Shown here: positions 26,101-40,000 of the stretch, piece after piece
Position numbering within the stretch: the first letter of the stretch is position 1
How the letters are laid out: the number at the start of each line of letters is the position of its first letter
Position numbers and translations under genes: made by a program
Assembly: GCF_037038585.1 (NCBI RefSeq)
Contig: NC_092520.1
Location: forward strand, 122,792,001 to 122,856,000
Source: Patagioenas fasciata
Lineage: Eukaryota; Chordata; Aves; Columbiformes; Columbidae
DNA length: 64,000 nucleotides
Direction of reading: 5' to 3'
Notes under the pieces: generated by a model
What the model saw: only the letters and a program-made list of their open reading frames with translations
Told to the model about the DNA's origin: nothing
The model's database searches: none

Positions 26101-29100
26101 TGCGGATGGAAATGTGGGTGTATGTTGTTCTTGGGCGCTTTCCTTTTCATTGAGGGAGCAGAAATTGCATATTAGCAGGCCTGGCCCAGTGTAGGCTTTT
26201 TAAATGGAAAATAGTAGTTGCCACTTAAAACTCACAGAAAAATGAGATTTCTTCATTTTCTCTGTATTGAGGGACATGGGATTGTTTTCATCTCAAGCTT
26301 TGTGGCTAGCTCTGCTGTCTTCTAGGCTCTGGTGGTCTTCCTTGGGATCCTTCTCTGGGCACTCTTTCAGGTTTCCCTCTCCTGTTCTCTGTCTCCCGCT
26401 GAAATCTGCTCCTCTCTCTTCCCTGGCCACCGTCTATGTATCTGTTCCTGTCTTTGGTTCCCATTTGCCTGGGCTGACATTTGTTGATATGAAGTAGGAT
26501 AGGGAAGCAGAGCCTTGGAGACCACAGAAGGAGGAACCCTGTGCAAGGAGCAGAACAGGGAGCAGCCCAGTAAGGGAAATGGATGTTTGCCTCTTCCCTC
26601 AGCCTGCCTGTGCACCCGGGCTGGTGCTGTGGTCTGGTCCAGGGCTTGGCTTTGGGCTTGCATCCTCTATCCCCTCCTGAGGATATGGGATGTAGGGAGA
26701 CCCAGGGAATGGTACCACTTGCTTGGACTTTGGAAAGATTGAAGCTGGCAGCACAAGGAATGGCTGGAGTGGAGGGACCAAGGCTTTTGTGTGGTGCTTG
26801 GCTGCTGAGTCCCAAACTATCGTATGTTTCCATCTGTCTGTGCTACCCCTTTTCCTCATGAGTCCAGTGCCTTAACAATGCAGGTAATGCAGGTACAGCA
26901 GGACCTAGGTGGGGTGGCTCAGATGAATCGAGGCACAGACACTGTCTGTACATCCTATTTCTTTGCATTTTGAGGGCACTCAACAATTTACAGCCCTGGC
27001 TACTCCCTTAGGGGTAAAGCAGCAGAAAACTTAGCAATGTAAAACGACGCCTTTTTCTTGGAGGTGCAATCTCCTCTTCTCATGTGCTTTTAGCTGTGAC
27101 ACTCGCTTCTGTGCCCTCCTCACTGTCTGTGAGAGTTACAAGCTAAAATAGGGGTCAGGCTATTGTAGGCATGCAGGGGAAAGTATTGCAAAACATGCAG
27201 GTGGAGAAGCAAGGCTCAGCAAGCTGTTGCTTGGTCTAACAATGTGAAAAAGTTTTTGGTTTGTCAGAAGCAGTGCCCTGTCTGATAGACATTGGAGGCC
27301 CAAGAGTTGTCATGTAAATAAAACTCACACTATCCTAACTTTTTCATGTCTATAAGGAAGCACAACTTGGCGGGGAGAGAAGAGGGGAAATCACAGGATC
27401 AAGTGAAACTAGGTTGATTGATGTGTTTTACTGTCTAAGAGCCCACTCATCCCATCTAATCTTCTAAGAGGCTTGTGTGCTATGCGGATTGCTTGGGAGG
27501 AAGTAACCAGTTACATGTCACTCTCTTGCAAGAAGAAATTGCAATGAAGAGCAATAATGTTGTTTTGCTGGCATTAACAGACCTTCAGCTCCACAGACTT
27601 TGCTATTTTCCTTCCATGTGGGTTTGTGGGTTTAACTGAGAGCTGTGTAGCTTTGTTTCTGTTCTTCGGGCTTCCTGTGTGACTATACCTGTACAGCATA
27701 TTTGGTACAAAAATAGCAAAGGGAAGAAGAGGAAAATTATGTGAGGCCCTCACACCATGTCTTAGGGAGGCTACACAAGTGCTATACATCTCCCGTGGAA
27801 TGGGTCCTGAACCTATTTGTTTCCTTTAGTGCACTGTTGTGATTGTGTGGTTTCACTGCATAGTTTAAGCCAGACTTAGCTTCTTTCAGTTGGATTCTGA
27901 TCACACAGGGTGAATCATGAGACTGCTCTGCTCCCACCAGTGTCCTGCCCCTCTAGTAGGATGCTACTCTGTGAAATCTGGAGGCCATCCACTGAGTCTT
28001 AACATGCAACCATCTTTGGGTGTGACATCTCAAATGTGACGTTATGTTCTTGAGAGGTGACTGAAATGAATACGTAGCACTTTAGGTGACATAGTACAGT
28101 CCTTCTGTTCACTGGCAGTTTTACAGCCAGTGGAGGGTGGAAATAAGATGTTTTTTCCTTTATTTCAAAAGGCTGTGAAAACTGAGTGATGCTATACTTT
28201 ATCGGAATGGATTATCTGCACCTTAAGAGGCAGAGGTTTTCAGTTAGAGCCTTTTGTTTCCCTGCTTCAAAAGGCACAGTCTTTCAATTTGTTCACTTAA
28301 AAAATGCACCTACTGCAGGCTCCTGTGCTTTGCTTTCTACACTAGCATGTTTGATGGTAAGGTGGTGAGGTACTTCCTGTTTATCTACAAAAATCTCATC
28401 TTCTAAAACAAACCTGGCTCTCTGTGGACCTTGCTAAACCAAGGTTTAGCTTTGCTGTGTGGGTATCTCTTGATGGTGCAATACTTCTTGCATGTGTGTT
28501 TGGTCTCATTCTAGGTCTCAGATGCCAGTCATCATTCTGAGGCTGTTCTGAACAGACCTGCTGGTGCTTTCAGCTCTCTGGCATGACAGAGGGAAAGCTG
28601 CACGTGCTCAGATGAATGTACAGCAAGGCTGATTGGAAACTCAAGCAGGTAACCTGCCTGTCCCCAGTACCCCTGTTCTCCTTCCTGAGAGTCTTTGGAC
28701 TCTTCACTATATGTACCATGGTATGGACAGGGTGTTGCAAAGCATCTTTGAGAACCATATTGTTTCATGTGTACTTGCTCTGTGGAACGATGTACATATT
28801 ACTCTTTCCCTTCTGTCTGCAATGTCTGTATCAAGGTAACGGAAAGCAATTAAAGAAGTTTCATGCCTTTTCTTCAAATCCATGCAGGCTCCCCATTGAG
28901 TGTCTGTCCTTGTTTTTTTAGTTTAAGATCACTGAGGTAGAATCTGTTTCAGAGAAACCTTCTTTTTCATATTCTGAAAGCTACTTGTAGTCTATGAAAA
29001 TAATTATACCTTTATCAGCTGAGCAATAAATGCTACTGAAGGTCTATTTCTGGGCCTGTTCATACCTAACTTCCTCCAAGTTTCACATGAAATAATTAGT

Positions 29101-30658
29101 CTCTAGATATACAAGGACTAGACCACTAAAACAAAAAGAGCAAACTGAATTTTTCTGGAAGAGAGTTTTCTTTTATTTTTTTTTTTAATGAAGATTATTA
29201 ATTATTTACTGGATTGATAATTTACATATTAAAACAAAACAAAAATTATACAAAGCAACAACAAAACCAGAAAACAAACAAACAAAACAGTTACGAAGGA
29301 TTTTTATCCATGCAGATACTGTGATTGGGTTCAAAGGTGGGGAGGAGGCAGAGCACAAGTGTTCCATAAGTATAAAAAAACCATCTAGCTGACCAAAGTG
29401 GCAGGGAATGCATATGTGCTTAACAACTTTGATGTCAGCCAGAATGATACCAAGATGAAATATGAAGAGAGGAGAGCCTTACTTTCTTCCATTAACTTGG
29501 GTGCAAATTATGTGGTGCATTATGTGCAGCCTGAGACCTAGTACATCCCTTCTTTTCAACTGTGGTGCAAATTTTTAACCAAGTTAAAGACTCTCTGCTT
29601 GCTGTTGTAAACCTCTGGTGCAAATATTGCTAAGAATAATTTTCTAGAGCATTATTTTGGCAGAGCAGATGCATGGTATCCAAGCTAGAACTGAACAAGT
29701 GGTGTAGAAGAAGGGTGTGAGCATTCTTTTCAAATGGCACGTTGATCTTTACCTCCTTTTTATCTTCTTTCCTGCAAACCTTAGCATGAGGCATAATCAC
29801 TTTTCTGTGCCAGTGTTTGGAGTACAACTTAGTATGACACTGTTATACAAAGTTATTTTTGAACAAAATATTTTTGTTTTGACTGGGGTCAGTCACTGCT
29901 GATCATTTGTTATTTCCATTGAATCATCATGGACAAAAGAGGTATGCAATAACTTAGCTAACCAACCATCCCACCAAGAGAAAAACACAGTGCACTATAT
30001 TTCAATATTTTCTCACACATTTGTGAGAATTCTTTGTCAACACAAAACAACCATCTCTGCCTTTCCTCCTTTCGACAAAAAACAAACACGCAGATACTTA
30101 AGCATTCCCTTGATTTTGCTTAATAATAGCTTTAGACATTCATGGTGCTCACATAACTTTGCACAGAGATAAACTGGAATGAAAAACTGAACACTTAGAA
30201 GGATGTTTTTAGAAACTGAGAGAAAAATGCTCCCACAGGCACTCTTAGCTTTTACTTGGGAGAAATTAACCTGACCCAGTATCAACTTCCTCATGGATTC
30301 ATTTTACATGTATGTCCTAGGAAAACCTTCCCCTTCTCCCCTTTGTCTATATTCAAACTGTAACCAAATCAAAGTCAGAGTAGAAGCAGAACCCTGAAAA
30401 AAAAAGGAAAAATAAGAAAACACACTGTTTGTTTGTTTGTTTGTTTGTTCCCCCATCTAAGAGACAAACACACAGTGCAAATACCCACCCATCAACACAG
30501 GATGTATTTTGAATTCTGATGTTGCAGGGGAGCTTCCATAGGTTCTTCTTAACAAAAGGGAAGTTTTCTCAAAAGAGAAAGGAACACCATCCTGGAGGGA
30601 AGCTGGAACTGAGAGTGCATGCAAAATGGTTGTCTGATGAAGCCCTTGCCACATTTAT
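23131..30658. other. Gene-free stretch downstream of BTLA; may include its 3' UTR
   Basis: I see no independent gene. The right end should carry the BTLA 3' UTR, read leftward. An AATAAA on the minus strand overlaps the BTLA stop region (30653-30668), and another possible signal lies near 29171. I cannot choose between them. Simple repeats include (GTTT)n at about 30427-30449 and an A/C-rich tract at about 29230-29290. Confidence 0.5.
30427..30449 (+). repeat. (GTTT)n microsatellite
   Basis: About six perfect GTTT units, downstream of the BTLA stop codon and possibly in its 3' UTR as (AAAC)n. Confidence 0.9.
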
Positions 30659-31000
30659 TTATTTATTTACATTAATGGAGGCATATTCTGTAAGTTCATT
30701 CGCTACAGTTGGTTCCCTTCTCTGGCATCTTTCTGCAGAAGCAGAATGATTTAGTGAAGCATATGTGAGGACCTCCGGATTTTCAGGTAAAACTGGGATG
30801 AAAGGAATAACAGGATCATTGTGAGGTGCACCAGGCACTGTCCTCTGAACATTCCAGGGAGGGACATTGTTGTCATAAATTGTGTTGCTGTGCAAGGCCT
30901 GCGGTGGGCTTGCCATGGAGCAATAGTAAAGTGAGGAGCTTTCTTCTGAAGCTTCAGTTGTCCCAGCAGCATGGCATGGAGCAGCTGCTGGACTTCTGAC
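30659..31000 (-). CDS. BTLA: BTLA coding exon 6 (cytoplasmic signalling tail)
   Basis: The last exon has 113 codons plus TAA, with acceptor 'gttttctgcag|gtcag', phase 0. Signalling motifs in order are 'YYCSM', 'TIYDNN', 'LTYASLNHS' (ITIM) and 'TEYASI' (ITSM). The stop codon lies inside an (AAAT)4 tract, so the last residues 'NK' come from the microsatellite. Losing one repeat unit would still give the same stop. Confidence 0.97.
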   Translation of the reverse strand, partial: VRSPAAAPCHAAGTTEASEESSSLYYCSMASPPQALHSNTIYDNNVPPWNVQRTVPGAPHNDPVIPFIPVLPENPEVLTYASLNHSASAERCQRREPTVANELTEYASINVNK

Positions 31001-34000
31001 CTGCAGAAAACAGAACAGGGTACAGCTCTGTGCATTCCTGATTGTTGCCTGTGCTCCTGCTAAATAAGAGACATGCAGGATTTTGTTCAAGTTACTTTAT
31101 CCCCTTAAAAGTGCTTTTGAGCACAGGTGAACTGGATTTACCTGGCCACCAGGTTTTATGTTGATCATGGAAATAAAATTAGAAATCATTCTTATATGTC
31201 CTGCCTCATTCCATTTCCCTTCCTAAGCTCTCATGTCTTTTCTTGCAAGATGCCAACTTCAGGCAAAACTGATATATCGCTTTGAGAGAGCTCTTCTCTG
31301 CCACTCATTCAAGGCTTTCCCTTCTCAGTTTACGAAATCTTCCTTATTTCTACTTCCAAACCCCAGAACAGCTTTTCTTCATTGCCCCTGTTCTCCTATT
31401 TCCTGATCACTTGCTTCTTATCCTCTTAGTCTTATTTTTTTGAGATAAATCTTTCTCCTTCTCCAAAATCTGCAAATTGCTCTACAAATTCATCTCTCCC
31501 TAATGAAGTCCTCATTTGACATCCACTTTTCTAGCCACTTAGAATATACTGCTTTTAATTTTCTTTCCTCCAAATTGCTCTTTGAGAGCTCTGCAACCTG
31601 GTTGGTGCCCTTTGATACCTGCCAACCCTCCCCCTGTGATTGACAGCTGTCAGTTCCAGTCACCTCTTTTGCCTTCTGCTTTCTGCTCACCTAATTTCTC
31701 TGGAACTGACTGCAAGACCTGTGTGAATTCATGCTAGCCACATATGAAAGTCTATCTTTTCAATCATTTTCCTTGCTATATGTGTCATTTTTTGACTTAC
31801 ACAGACAGTCTGAACCAGATCAACAGAGGTGCTTTGGGTGACTGAACTCTAACTGGAATGATACTTACAAATTAATGTTTTAACAGGAATTTAAATACCT
31901 AAACTACCTTAGTGGCTGAGACGCTTAGTTCCTTCCCTCAGCTCACCCATGATGATATCTCACACCAGTCAGCCCTGGTCCAGGCACTAAGACAGTCACT
32001 AAATCTGTCTCTGATCCTATGCCATATATCGTACTACACAAAGACTTGTTCTCAGTGCGTGGTTATGCAGGACATGGTCAGGTTTTGATGATGGAAAAAT
32101 TTAAACATACCAGGCTCACTTGTCTCTGTTGAGTTAATGAAGTTCTTTTTTTCTTTGCTGGGAAAAAAAAAAAAGGTTCAATAAATCAGCATTGAGAAGA
32201 TGCCTTTCTGCTTATTGAAGGAGTATTAATTAATACAGGAGTCCTTGCCTTGTTGAGTGGACCTCAAAGAATGAAAATCTATTTCCAAACTGGATTTGGG
32301 TATGGCTATTCTGACAAAAGCTAACGATCAGAGAATGACGTATTTATAGAATGAGGTTTTGTGTTCCACAAAGCTCCTCTGAATAGGAGCAGAAAAATTT
32401 CTACTGTACTTGCGGTCAGTTTTATCTGTGTTCAATGAACTGAGTGGGGAGAAAAAGGCATGGAAAATCCTAAACACATCTTTTGAGCAAACATGTTCAA
32501 TTTTATTGGAAGATGAAATACTGAATTTTTTAATTAAAAAAATCCATAGGATTGTAATAGACAAATGCAAGATCACTTAGATTAAGATATGGGGGACTCC
32601 AAGTTCCATTCTTGATTTAGGACATAGCAGCTGTGTAAGAGTTGATGCAAAGCACGAGAGATTAGCACTGTAATTATTTGATAATTTAGAGGGAAAATTA
32701 GGAATGTAAAATGTAACTTGATAGGGCTCGACTGCATTTGCAAGGCTAAAACTCCTGTTTATTTCTAGTTTGATTATTTGCAAAACAGGAGAAAAATATC
32801 CAGCTATTATAAAGTCTGAATTTTTAATTTGTTCTTGCTTTACTACTATCCTTCTGCCTCTGGAAGGGAGCAATACATGGGTCAAATTAAATTCTTAAAG
32901 ATTCAGTCTCCTAACTGGCACACTTGACAAGGACACCTCAGCAATCATTTGGGGTAATTATTAGGGGATTTTCTTAGAGCTTTGAATGCAACTGTCATGA
33001 AGCTGTGAAAAGGAGCAGAATCAAATGCACAGTAGGCAAAGGTTAGATGGTAAAACTGCCTACCATGGTACCACCTTAGACACCAGAACATGCATACGAC
33101 GATGAATGGACAACATAGACCCACAGCTGCTGAAGCACAAATAATGTGCCATATCTTGTAATTTCCAGCTTCTTGAAACTCTTCTGAGATGCCAGTGGTA
33201 TCTAAAATAGCATTAACATGTATTAGCATAGAGAAGTATTTGACTGGCTTTAATATTAGGTCTTTCTGATGCAACTGGCTTCTTAATGTACTTAAACATT
33301 CTGTAACTTGGCACAGTATGTTATGAGACAACCTTATCTCCATGGACATTCTAGAAGTATGAGAGCGTAGTTTATGAATGATGCATGGCAGGAGGCTGAC
33401 AGAAGGAAATAAATGCTCAGAATTAGAGCCCCGCTCAGAACTTCCAATATACTTTCGCAATTGTAATTGTGAACAATAAACAACTGTGAGTAAAAATCAT
33501 ACCTCAGGCAATGTTAAGGTGATGGTATAACACGATTACTAACACTTTGTACATACAAGATATATATCACTTGGATATGAAAGAGCATGTCAGAAGTGTA
33601 GAGTATACCACCAGGAGGTATTTTGATTGGCTTTGTCCCTTTTATGCTGGATGTTGGACAGTCCTAGCCTCAAAAACCATGAGCTTTGAGAGACAGTATT
33701 TTGTTCAAATGGAAAGAAAGCAATTGTAGTTCAGCAATGAGATTAAATTTGTCCTGCCTGCTCAAAACACTAACCAGAAATTCGTAGCAATACAGATCAG
33801 TTCCTTTCTCTTAAAGAAGAAATAAGAATTACAACTTACTTTCTGGTGAAATTGTGATAAAGTTTGCAGGGTTTTCTGAAAGATAAAAACAAGACAGGGA
33901 AGTGAAACAGCAACCTGACATTTTGCACTGCAGTTGTGTTCTCTCTGTATCACATACTGAAGTCTTCACAAGGCTCCTCTTCAATCTGCTCGTGGAAGAG

Positions 34001-37000
34001 GGAACAAAATGCAACAAGCAGAAGATAGGACGTTTTGGAAGGAGGGGGAATGACAGGTTGGTCTCACACTGCCAACAGAGTAATTCTCTCTTTCAGGCCT
34101 CTTCGGCATTAAAATAAATAGATTGGCAGAGCGTATTTGAAAGGAAACTTGCATCATGAGCTGGGCACATACTGTGTCTGCTAGCACATTACACCCATAC
34201 ATTTTGATGTTGTTCCCCCTGTTGCAGCATTTTGTGTGGCAATAAACAAGGTCTTAAAGTTAATTAACTTAGCAGGAGAGGAACTGGCAACAGAACAATC
34301 TCACTACTTAGCTGCCTGTGGTCGGTAGGACACTACAGCCACACAGATCACTTTCTACCTGCAGCACAACATTGAGGAGGGCAGACCTGGCTAGTCATAA
34401 CCCAGACTTGGCATCCTGACCGTCTAAGTTAATTTGAAAGCCTCACTTGCCCTTAAGATCATTTAAAGCTATTGTCATCTTTCCTGCTCTTGAACTTCTT
34501 GGGGTACAAAGTTATACTTTCTCTTTGTTTGTTGCAAGAGATGTCATTCTCGACAAGACACTTGAACTGTTTTGTCTCTTTACTGTTGTGTGCCCACACA
34601 CTACTACATGACCATTTGCATCCTGTTTAGTCCATGTGATGTATAACCAGGCTGTCCTTCCACAATCTTTTTTTGTTCCAGTTGATATTTTTTTACTATC
34701 CAATAGTCCATGAGTGGCTGTTTGTTGTTGGCAGCTTTGCTTTTCTCTTCCACATCCTCCTGGGGTTTTTTTTGTGTTTTATTTTCCTCTTTCCTTTTGT
34801 TTCTATCCTACCAAGAGGTAGGAGAGAAGGCTGAAGAAGGTACAATTGTGCTACCAGTAAAGCATGTTGGGAGAAGCCATCATCCAACATGCATGAGCTT
34901 TTCTGTATGTGGCATCCTTTTGTTTAAAAGACTTCTTTCATAATATAGGAGTCTCACCTTCAACAATAACAGTTATTCCATGGCTCTCACTGTGCAAGTT
35001 GTCCTCTATTGCTCGACAACGATACAGCCCGCTATCATTCTGGTGAACTGAGAAAAACTCCAGAGTAAACATCTTGGACTTCCATTCTGCTTTGCCCTCC
35101 TTCACCAGGATACATGTAGCCTCCTCCAATTTGCACCACTGCATGACTGGCTTTTTCTTGCAGTAATGAACTGGACAGTCTATGATCAAAGAGTTCCCAA
35201 TATAAGCTTTGTACTGGGAGTGTCTTTTAACTTGAATTTCAGCTGGACAATCGGTGGCATCAAATCCTGGAGGACAAGAAAAAGTATAACAGAAATCATG
35301 GTGGTCAGGGTCTGCTATATACTTTCCATGACACTGATCACAGTTTCTTTTCTCTCATTACTCAAGACTTCCCTTGTCTACTTGCAGCAGATTTGGTCTC
35401 TATATGAGGCCGTGATAGCAGATAATATCCACACTATTGGTTCTTTCATTTTTAGGAGGATTGTTAAAATGCACTTTCTTCCTCTGATACGAATTTTTAC
35501 CTTTTTCTATATCTCAGTCAAGTTACAGATTTAATAGTTTAGAAAGGAAATACATAAAATACATATTGCGAGTTTTCTTGTGCTGTCTTTCTCACACTCT
35601 TTTCTCTTTTAGCTTTACTTCAGGTTATTGTTTACTTCACAGTTTTTGTAGATTTGTGGAAGGGGAGGAAAGAGCAGTGTGGGGAGCAGAGGGGTCTGTC
35701 TGTCTGTCAGCAGCCGGTACTGTTTCAAGGGACGGAGGCTCTGGGCCCCCAGGCAGCCAGTGCATGTAACTGTGATATTGAACACCTTATCTCCACCCTC
35801 AGCCAGGGTTTCTTAGGCACATGATTTAGCAATCCTTGTGAACGCCTGGATAGTGTATTCAAGAGCTTGGGATGGCCAGATGAACAGTTTTCGTTTATGA
35901 CCTTTAGTTTGTAAGCCTTTTCTCTACAGATATCAGACTACTCCACACTATAAATGAATTGTAGAGCACTCAGTAATACTGAGTTTGGAGCATAAGTGTG
36001 TTCACAGCCTTCATTATAGCAGAGCTAATGCTTTGCTGCTGTTGATTTTTCAGTTTACTCTCTTTAAGGTGACTGAGAATGGAAGTCTGAAAATGAGAAG
36101 GCACTAATCTGCCTCTAAACCAAAATCTTTAATATTGTTCTCATTTTGCCCTATCAATCGTGCCGGATCTTGCTTCATAATGAAGAAGAGGCTGTTCACT
36201 GTAAGGCTGATATTTGTAAGCACTGCAAGAAATTGTTGCCTCTGATATATCTCTGCTATGTGCAACAGAGAAACTAAGAAAATATCAGTTCACTAGAGGA
36301 AGCTGTCAATAGTTTACCAGCAGTCAATTAGATTTACCAGATAAATTACAGAAATTATTTGTAAAAAGGCAGGCTTGGTTTGAGAAGATATACAGAGGAT
36401 ATGCAACAGCCTTTGTGTTCTGGTAAGGACTTGTAAGTGCACCTAGGTCTTGTCCAGTCTTTTGTACTGCTCTTTAAGAAAGAAGGGGAGCAATGCTTGG
36501 AGTCTTTCCAAGTTGGAAAGAGGCCAGCAAATGCCATGAACATGATAAGAAGGCCATGAACATGATAAGAAGGTCATGAAGGAAAGCTTGAAATCTTGGG
36601 GTTGTTTCACTTAAAAAATGAACCAACCAAACAAATAAGCAAACAACAATTAGAAGAAAGGACATCATAAAACCACGCAAAGACATAAAGGAAGAATAAA
36701 TTAAATAATCTGTTTTTTCATGTTTCTGTTAGATATAGGGAGAAATAATGGGCTAAAAGTGAAGTAGGGAAGGTTGATTACATGGTTTGGAAAACTGCTT
36801 AACTGTGAATACAGTAATACTGTAACTGGTTTCTGTAGAATCTTGCAGAGTTTGAATCACTGGCAACCCTGAGGACTATCCTGCATAGACATCTGTCAGG
36901 ATAATACCCTGTTTCCCCAAAAATAAGATGTACCCTGAAAATAAGCCTTAGCATGATTTTTCAGGATTTCTGAGGATGCTCAAAATATAAGCCCCACTCC

Positions 37001-40000
37001 AAAAATAAGCCCTAGTTACTGTCAAAAAAAAAAAAAAGTCAATTTAAATAGTGTCCAGGCAGCTATACATGTAAAAAAGTAAGCATCTTTTGGACCAAAT
37101 ATTAATGTAAGACCCTGACTTATTTTCAGAGAAACAGGGTATAGCTGAATTTTAACTGGTCAGTGTATGTAAGCATGTAGACAAGTTTGTGGACATCAGG
37201 TCCATAAATGGATTCTGAAAGGACTTCAGAAAGATGTATATGCCGATATTCCCAGTGCAGCTGTTTCACTGCTTGGGGAACAGGAGGGGAGTGAACCACA
37301 GAAAGTGGCTGTGCTCATGTGCTCTCCCTGAGCAGCCTTTTCTTCTTGATGCTGCCAGAGACTGGTCTTAGGCACTATGGTACTTCTTACATGGTCTCCA
37401 CTGATACCTGAGATATGCTCGTGATTTACTTTCTGCCACAACATTGCCTCAATAATAGCTGCTGATTATAAATAAATGTGTAGTGTACAGGAAGAGACAT
37501 TCTCCCAGGGATCATCCATCTGGATGTGGCAGCAATAGCAATATATTTAATATAACATTTAACTTATTGTAAAATATTTAATGTGAATAAAATAATAAAA
37601 CGTATTCTTTGATATGGCAATATTGAATAATGTACATTATTTATTTATTTATTTACTTACTTACTTATTCGAAGCTATATTATGTGGTAGATGTATTGCA
37701 ATAGCAACAGCTTTAGCATGTAGAGACTGGCCCTGTTCACAGGTAGTATTTAGCTGCTAAGACAGCACACCTTGCCCAGTCACCCCATCCTTTTTCTGCT
37801 CCCCTGAATAGGACATATTTTATTATTGAAAGACATATTTTAGTTTTGAAGATGGATGACTTATCTTTCACTTAGACTCTTCCACCCCGATAAAAAGAAA
37901 GCATGATTTGGTTTCAGACAAGTGGGTCATATCTATTTTGGTCATACTGCAGTAGCAGCACATGGTTATGGGTAGTGTGAAAATAGAAACTAAAAATTCA
38001 AATTAGAAAGTAAAGGTTTCAGTTGTTTGAGCAGCGGTTGCCATGGAAGATAACACTTGAGGAAGTATCTATAAAGCTTGGATTGTGCCCTGATAGTAGC
38101 CTTCCTTCTGATATAATCCTGTGTAACAGATATTTTATGATGGGTGTACAGGTCTCTGCAGAATAGATACTTTCTGATGTCCTTCATCTAATTATTTTAC
38201 CATACTGTTTTGTCTTTTCCAAAATTCTCCTTTGGGAAAAACAAAACACAACTAAACAAGAAAAACCCAACCCAAATCAAACCACAATTTTCCAGAAGTC
38301 CAATTTCTCTCTAAGTTTTAAAACAGACTTCAGTGGTACTCTCTCATTCAGATTATTAACCAGGCAGAGGAACAGAAATTGTTGCACCTCTTTCAATCGT
38401 ATCTTTTTCCAATGCAGGGAGTCATGTTTTCCTTGATTTTGAATCACCCGGTGCTTTTACAGCAGAGTATAAATCACTGCCCACTGTCACTTTTGGAAAA
38501 ATCACCTGATCAGCATTGAGCAAATTTTGTGCATCCAACAGTATTCACTTGGAACAGGGTTACTAATCCTCATTAATTCAGATGAACATCCAATTAAGTT
38601 GTAAGAAGCTATTCCACTGCTTGTGTAGCATTTACTTGGTTACAATTTGTTTTTTGGTTTGCTGTTGTTGTTGGTTGGTTGGTTGGGTTGATTTGAGGTT
38701 TATTGTGGGTTTTTTTTGGTTGGCTGGTGTTTGGAGGTTTTGTTTGGCTTGGTTTTTATTTCTTTGTTTGTTTGTTACAGTTTCACTGGCGTTGGTATTA
38801 CTTCTATTACTTTTTGCTCATATAGTACCTTTTTAAGAGGTGTTCAACTAAAATGTGCTAGTACATCTCTCAGTCAGGTGAGCTTGAAGAGTGTTTCTCC
38901 TTTTTTCCCAAGTGCCTATGCTAACACATGCCACAGTTTTGCTCCTTCGTGTTCTGGTAGTGATCATTCACTTTTGGTGGTGATAATTCACTTACTAGTA
39001 TAATTAAAATATAGTCATGTCTGGTTAAATTATGTTTCTGGAGTAAAATTCCATCACATTGGATGAGCCTGACTCCAACATCCTTGCTTTCTCCAAGGGG
39101 TTACCTATGGAACGTACCACTGAGCTTTGGGAACTTCATGTGGTAAAACTCACACTGCCCTTGCCACCCAGCCCAATAGGTCGTTGCCTGCCCACTATTT
39201 CTGAGCAGCAGAGCCCTCCTGTCCCACTGATCCTCAGATGTACTTCCAGATAGATAGTGTGACACCAGTTTCCACACACCTCTTGGCCTTCATCACTGGC
39301 TGCTGGTGCAGGTGAAACTGTTTGGCAGCCTGCTGTCAATTACCCTAGTGCACAAATCCTCTTCCTCTTTTCCCTTAAAATAAGTGGGGGTTGAGACTAT
39401 TTGGTTTCACTTGGTTCTCTATTTCCTCTAGTTTATAATACCTTTTTTTTTTTTCCTTCTCCCAAAGTAGCTATAAACCTGGTAGAAGAAATTTGGCTTA
39501 CTGAAAACTGATTTAATTTTCTTAGTTATCATTTGTGGTTCCCTTGAAAGAAGCCTGTGGGTGCCAGGTAAACATCACTATTTTATTCAGTGAGTGTTTT
39601 GTTTCTTTGTTTGTCGCTGATTGTTTTGTTTTGTTTTTCTCCTGTCAGTCAAATAGAGTAATCTTTTGAACTTCCTAACCAGGAGTCATACAAGCTACTG
39701 GTTGCCTTTCAGTGCGTATGAGAATTTGCAGACTGTCCTCAGAGCCTGCAAAAGGATCTTGCTTTCAGAGACTTAAAGCAATGGGTCTTGAGGTGGCCCC
39801 TAATCATATATATTTTTTAAAAGAAGTTACAGGACAATGATTTGAGCATGAAAAATAATCACAATTGCTCATATGTTTCTCTATCTTGTTAATGACTGAT
39901 GGCTGAATGACTTGGGCTTCAGATTTTCAACCCTTTGCTAGGAAGAAACCTATTCCTTGGTAAGTGTTATTAGCCCTTGACTGGGACACCTTCTAGAACA

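Larger units (their letters stand above)
31001..34957 (-). other. BTLA introns 2 to 5
   Basis: The four introns are 34957-33876, 33839-33202, 33063-32158 and 32119-31001. I see no transposable element or extra exon in them. A long T run on the sense strand serves as the polypyrimidine tract before exon 5. Confidence 0.8.

Noticed and set aside
33064-33460. Reading the BTLA transmembrane frame upstream to 33460 and downstream to 32945 as one large exon
   Set aside because: The extra parts lie outside clean AG and GT sites, do not resemble BTLA, and would break the phase 1 joins with exons 3 and 5.
38645-38790. Telomere-like G/T tract (interstitial telomere)
   Set aside because: No runs of the vertebrate TTAGGG unit; it is irregular T/G low-complexity DNA like the other tracts in the window.
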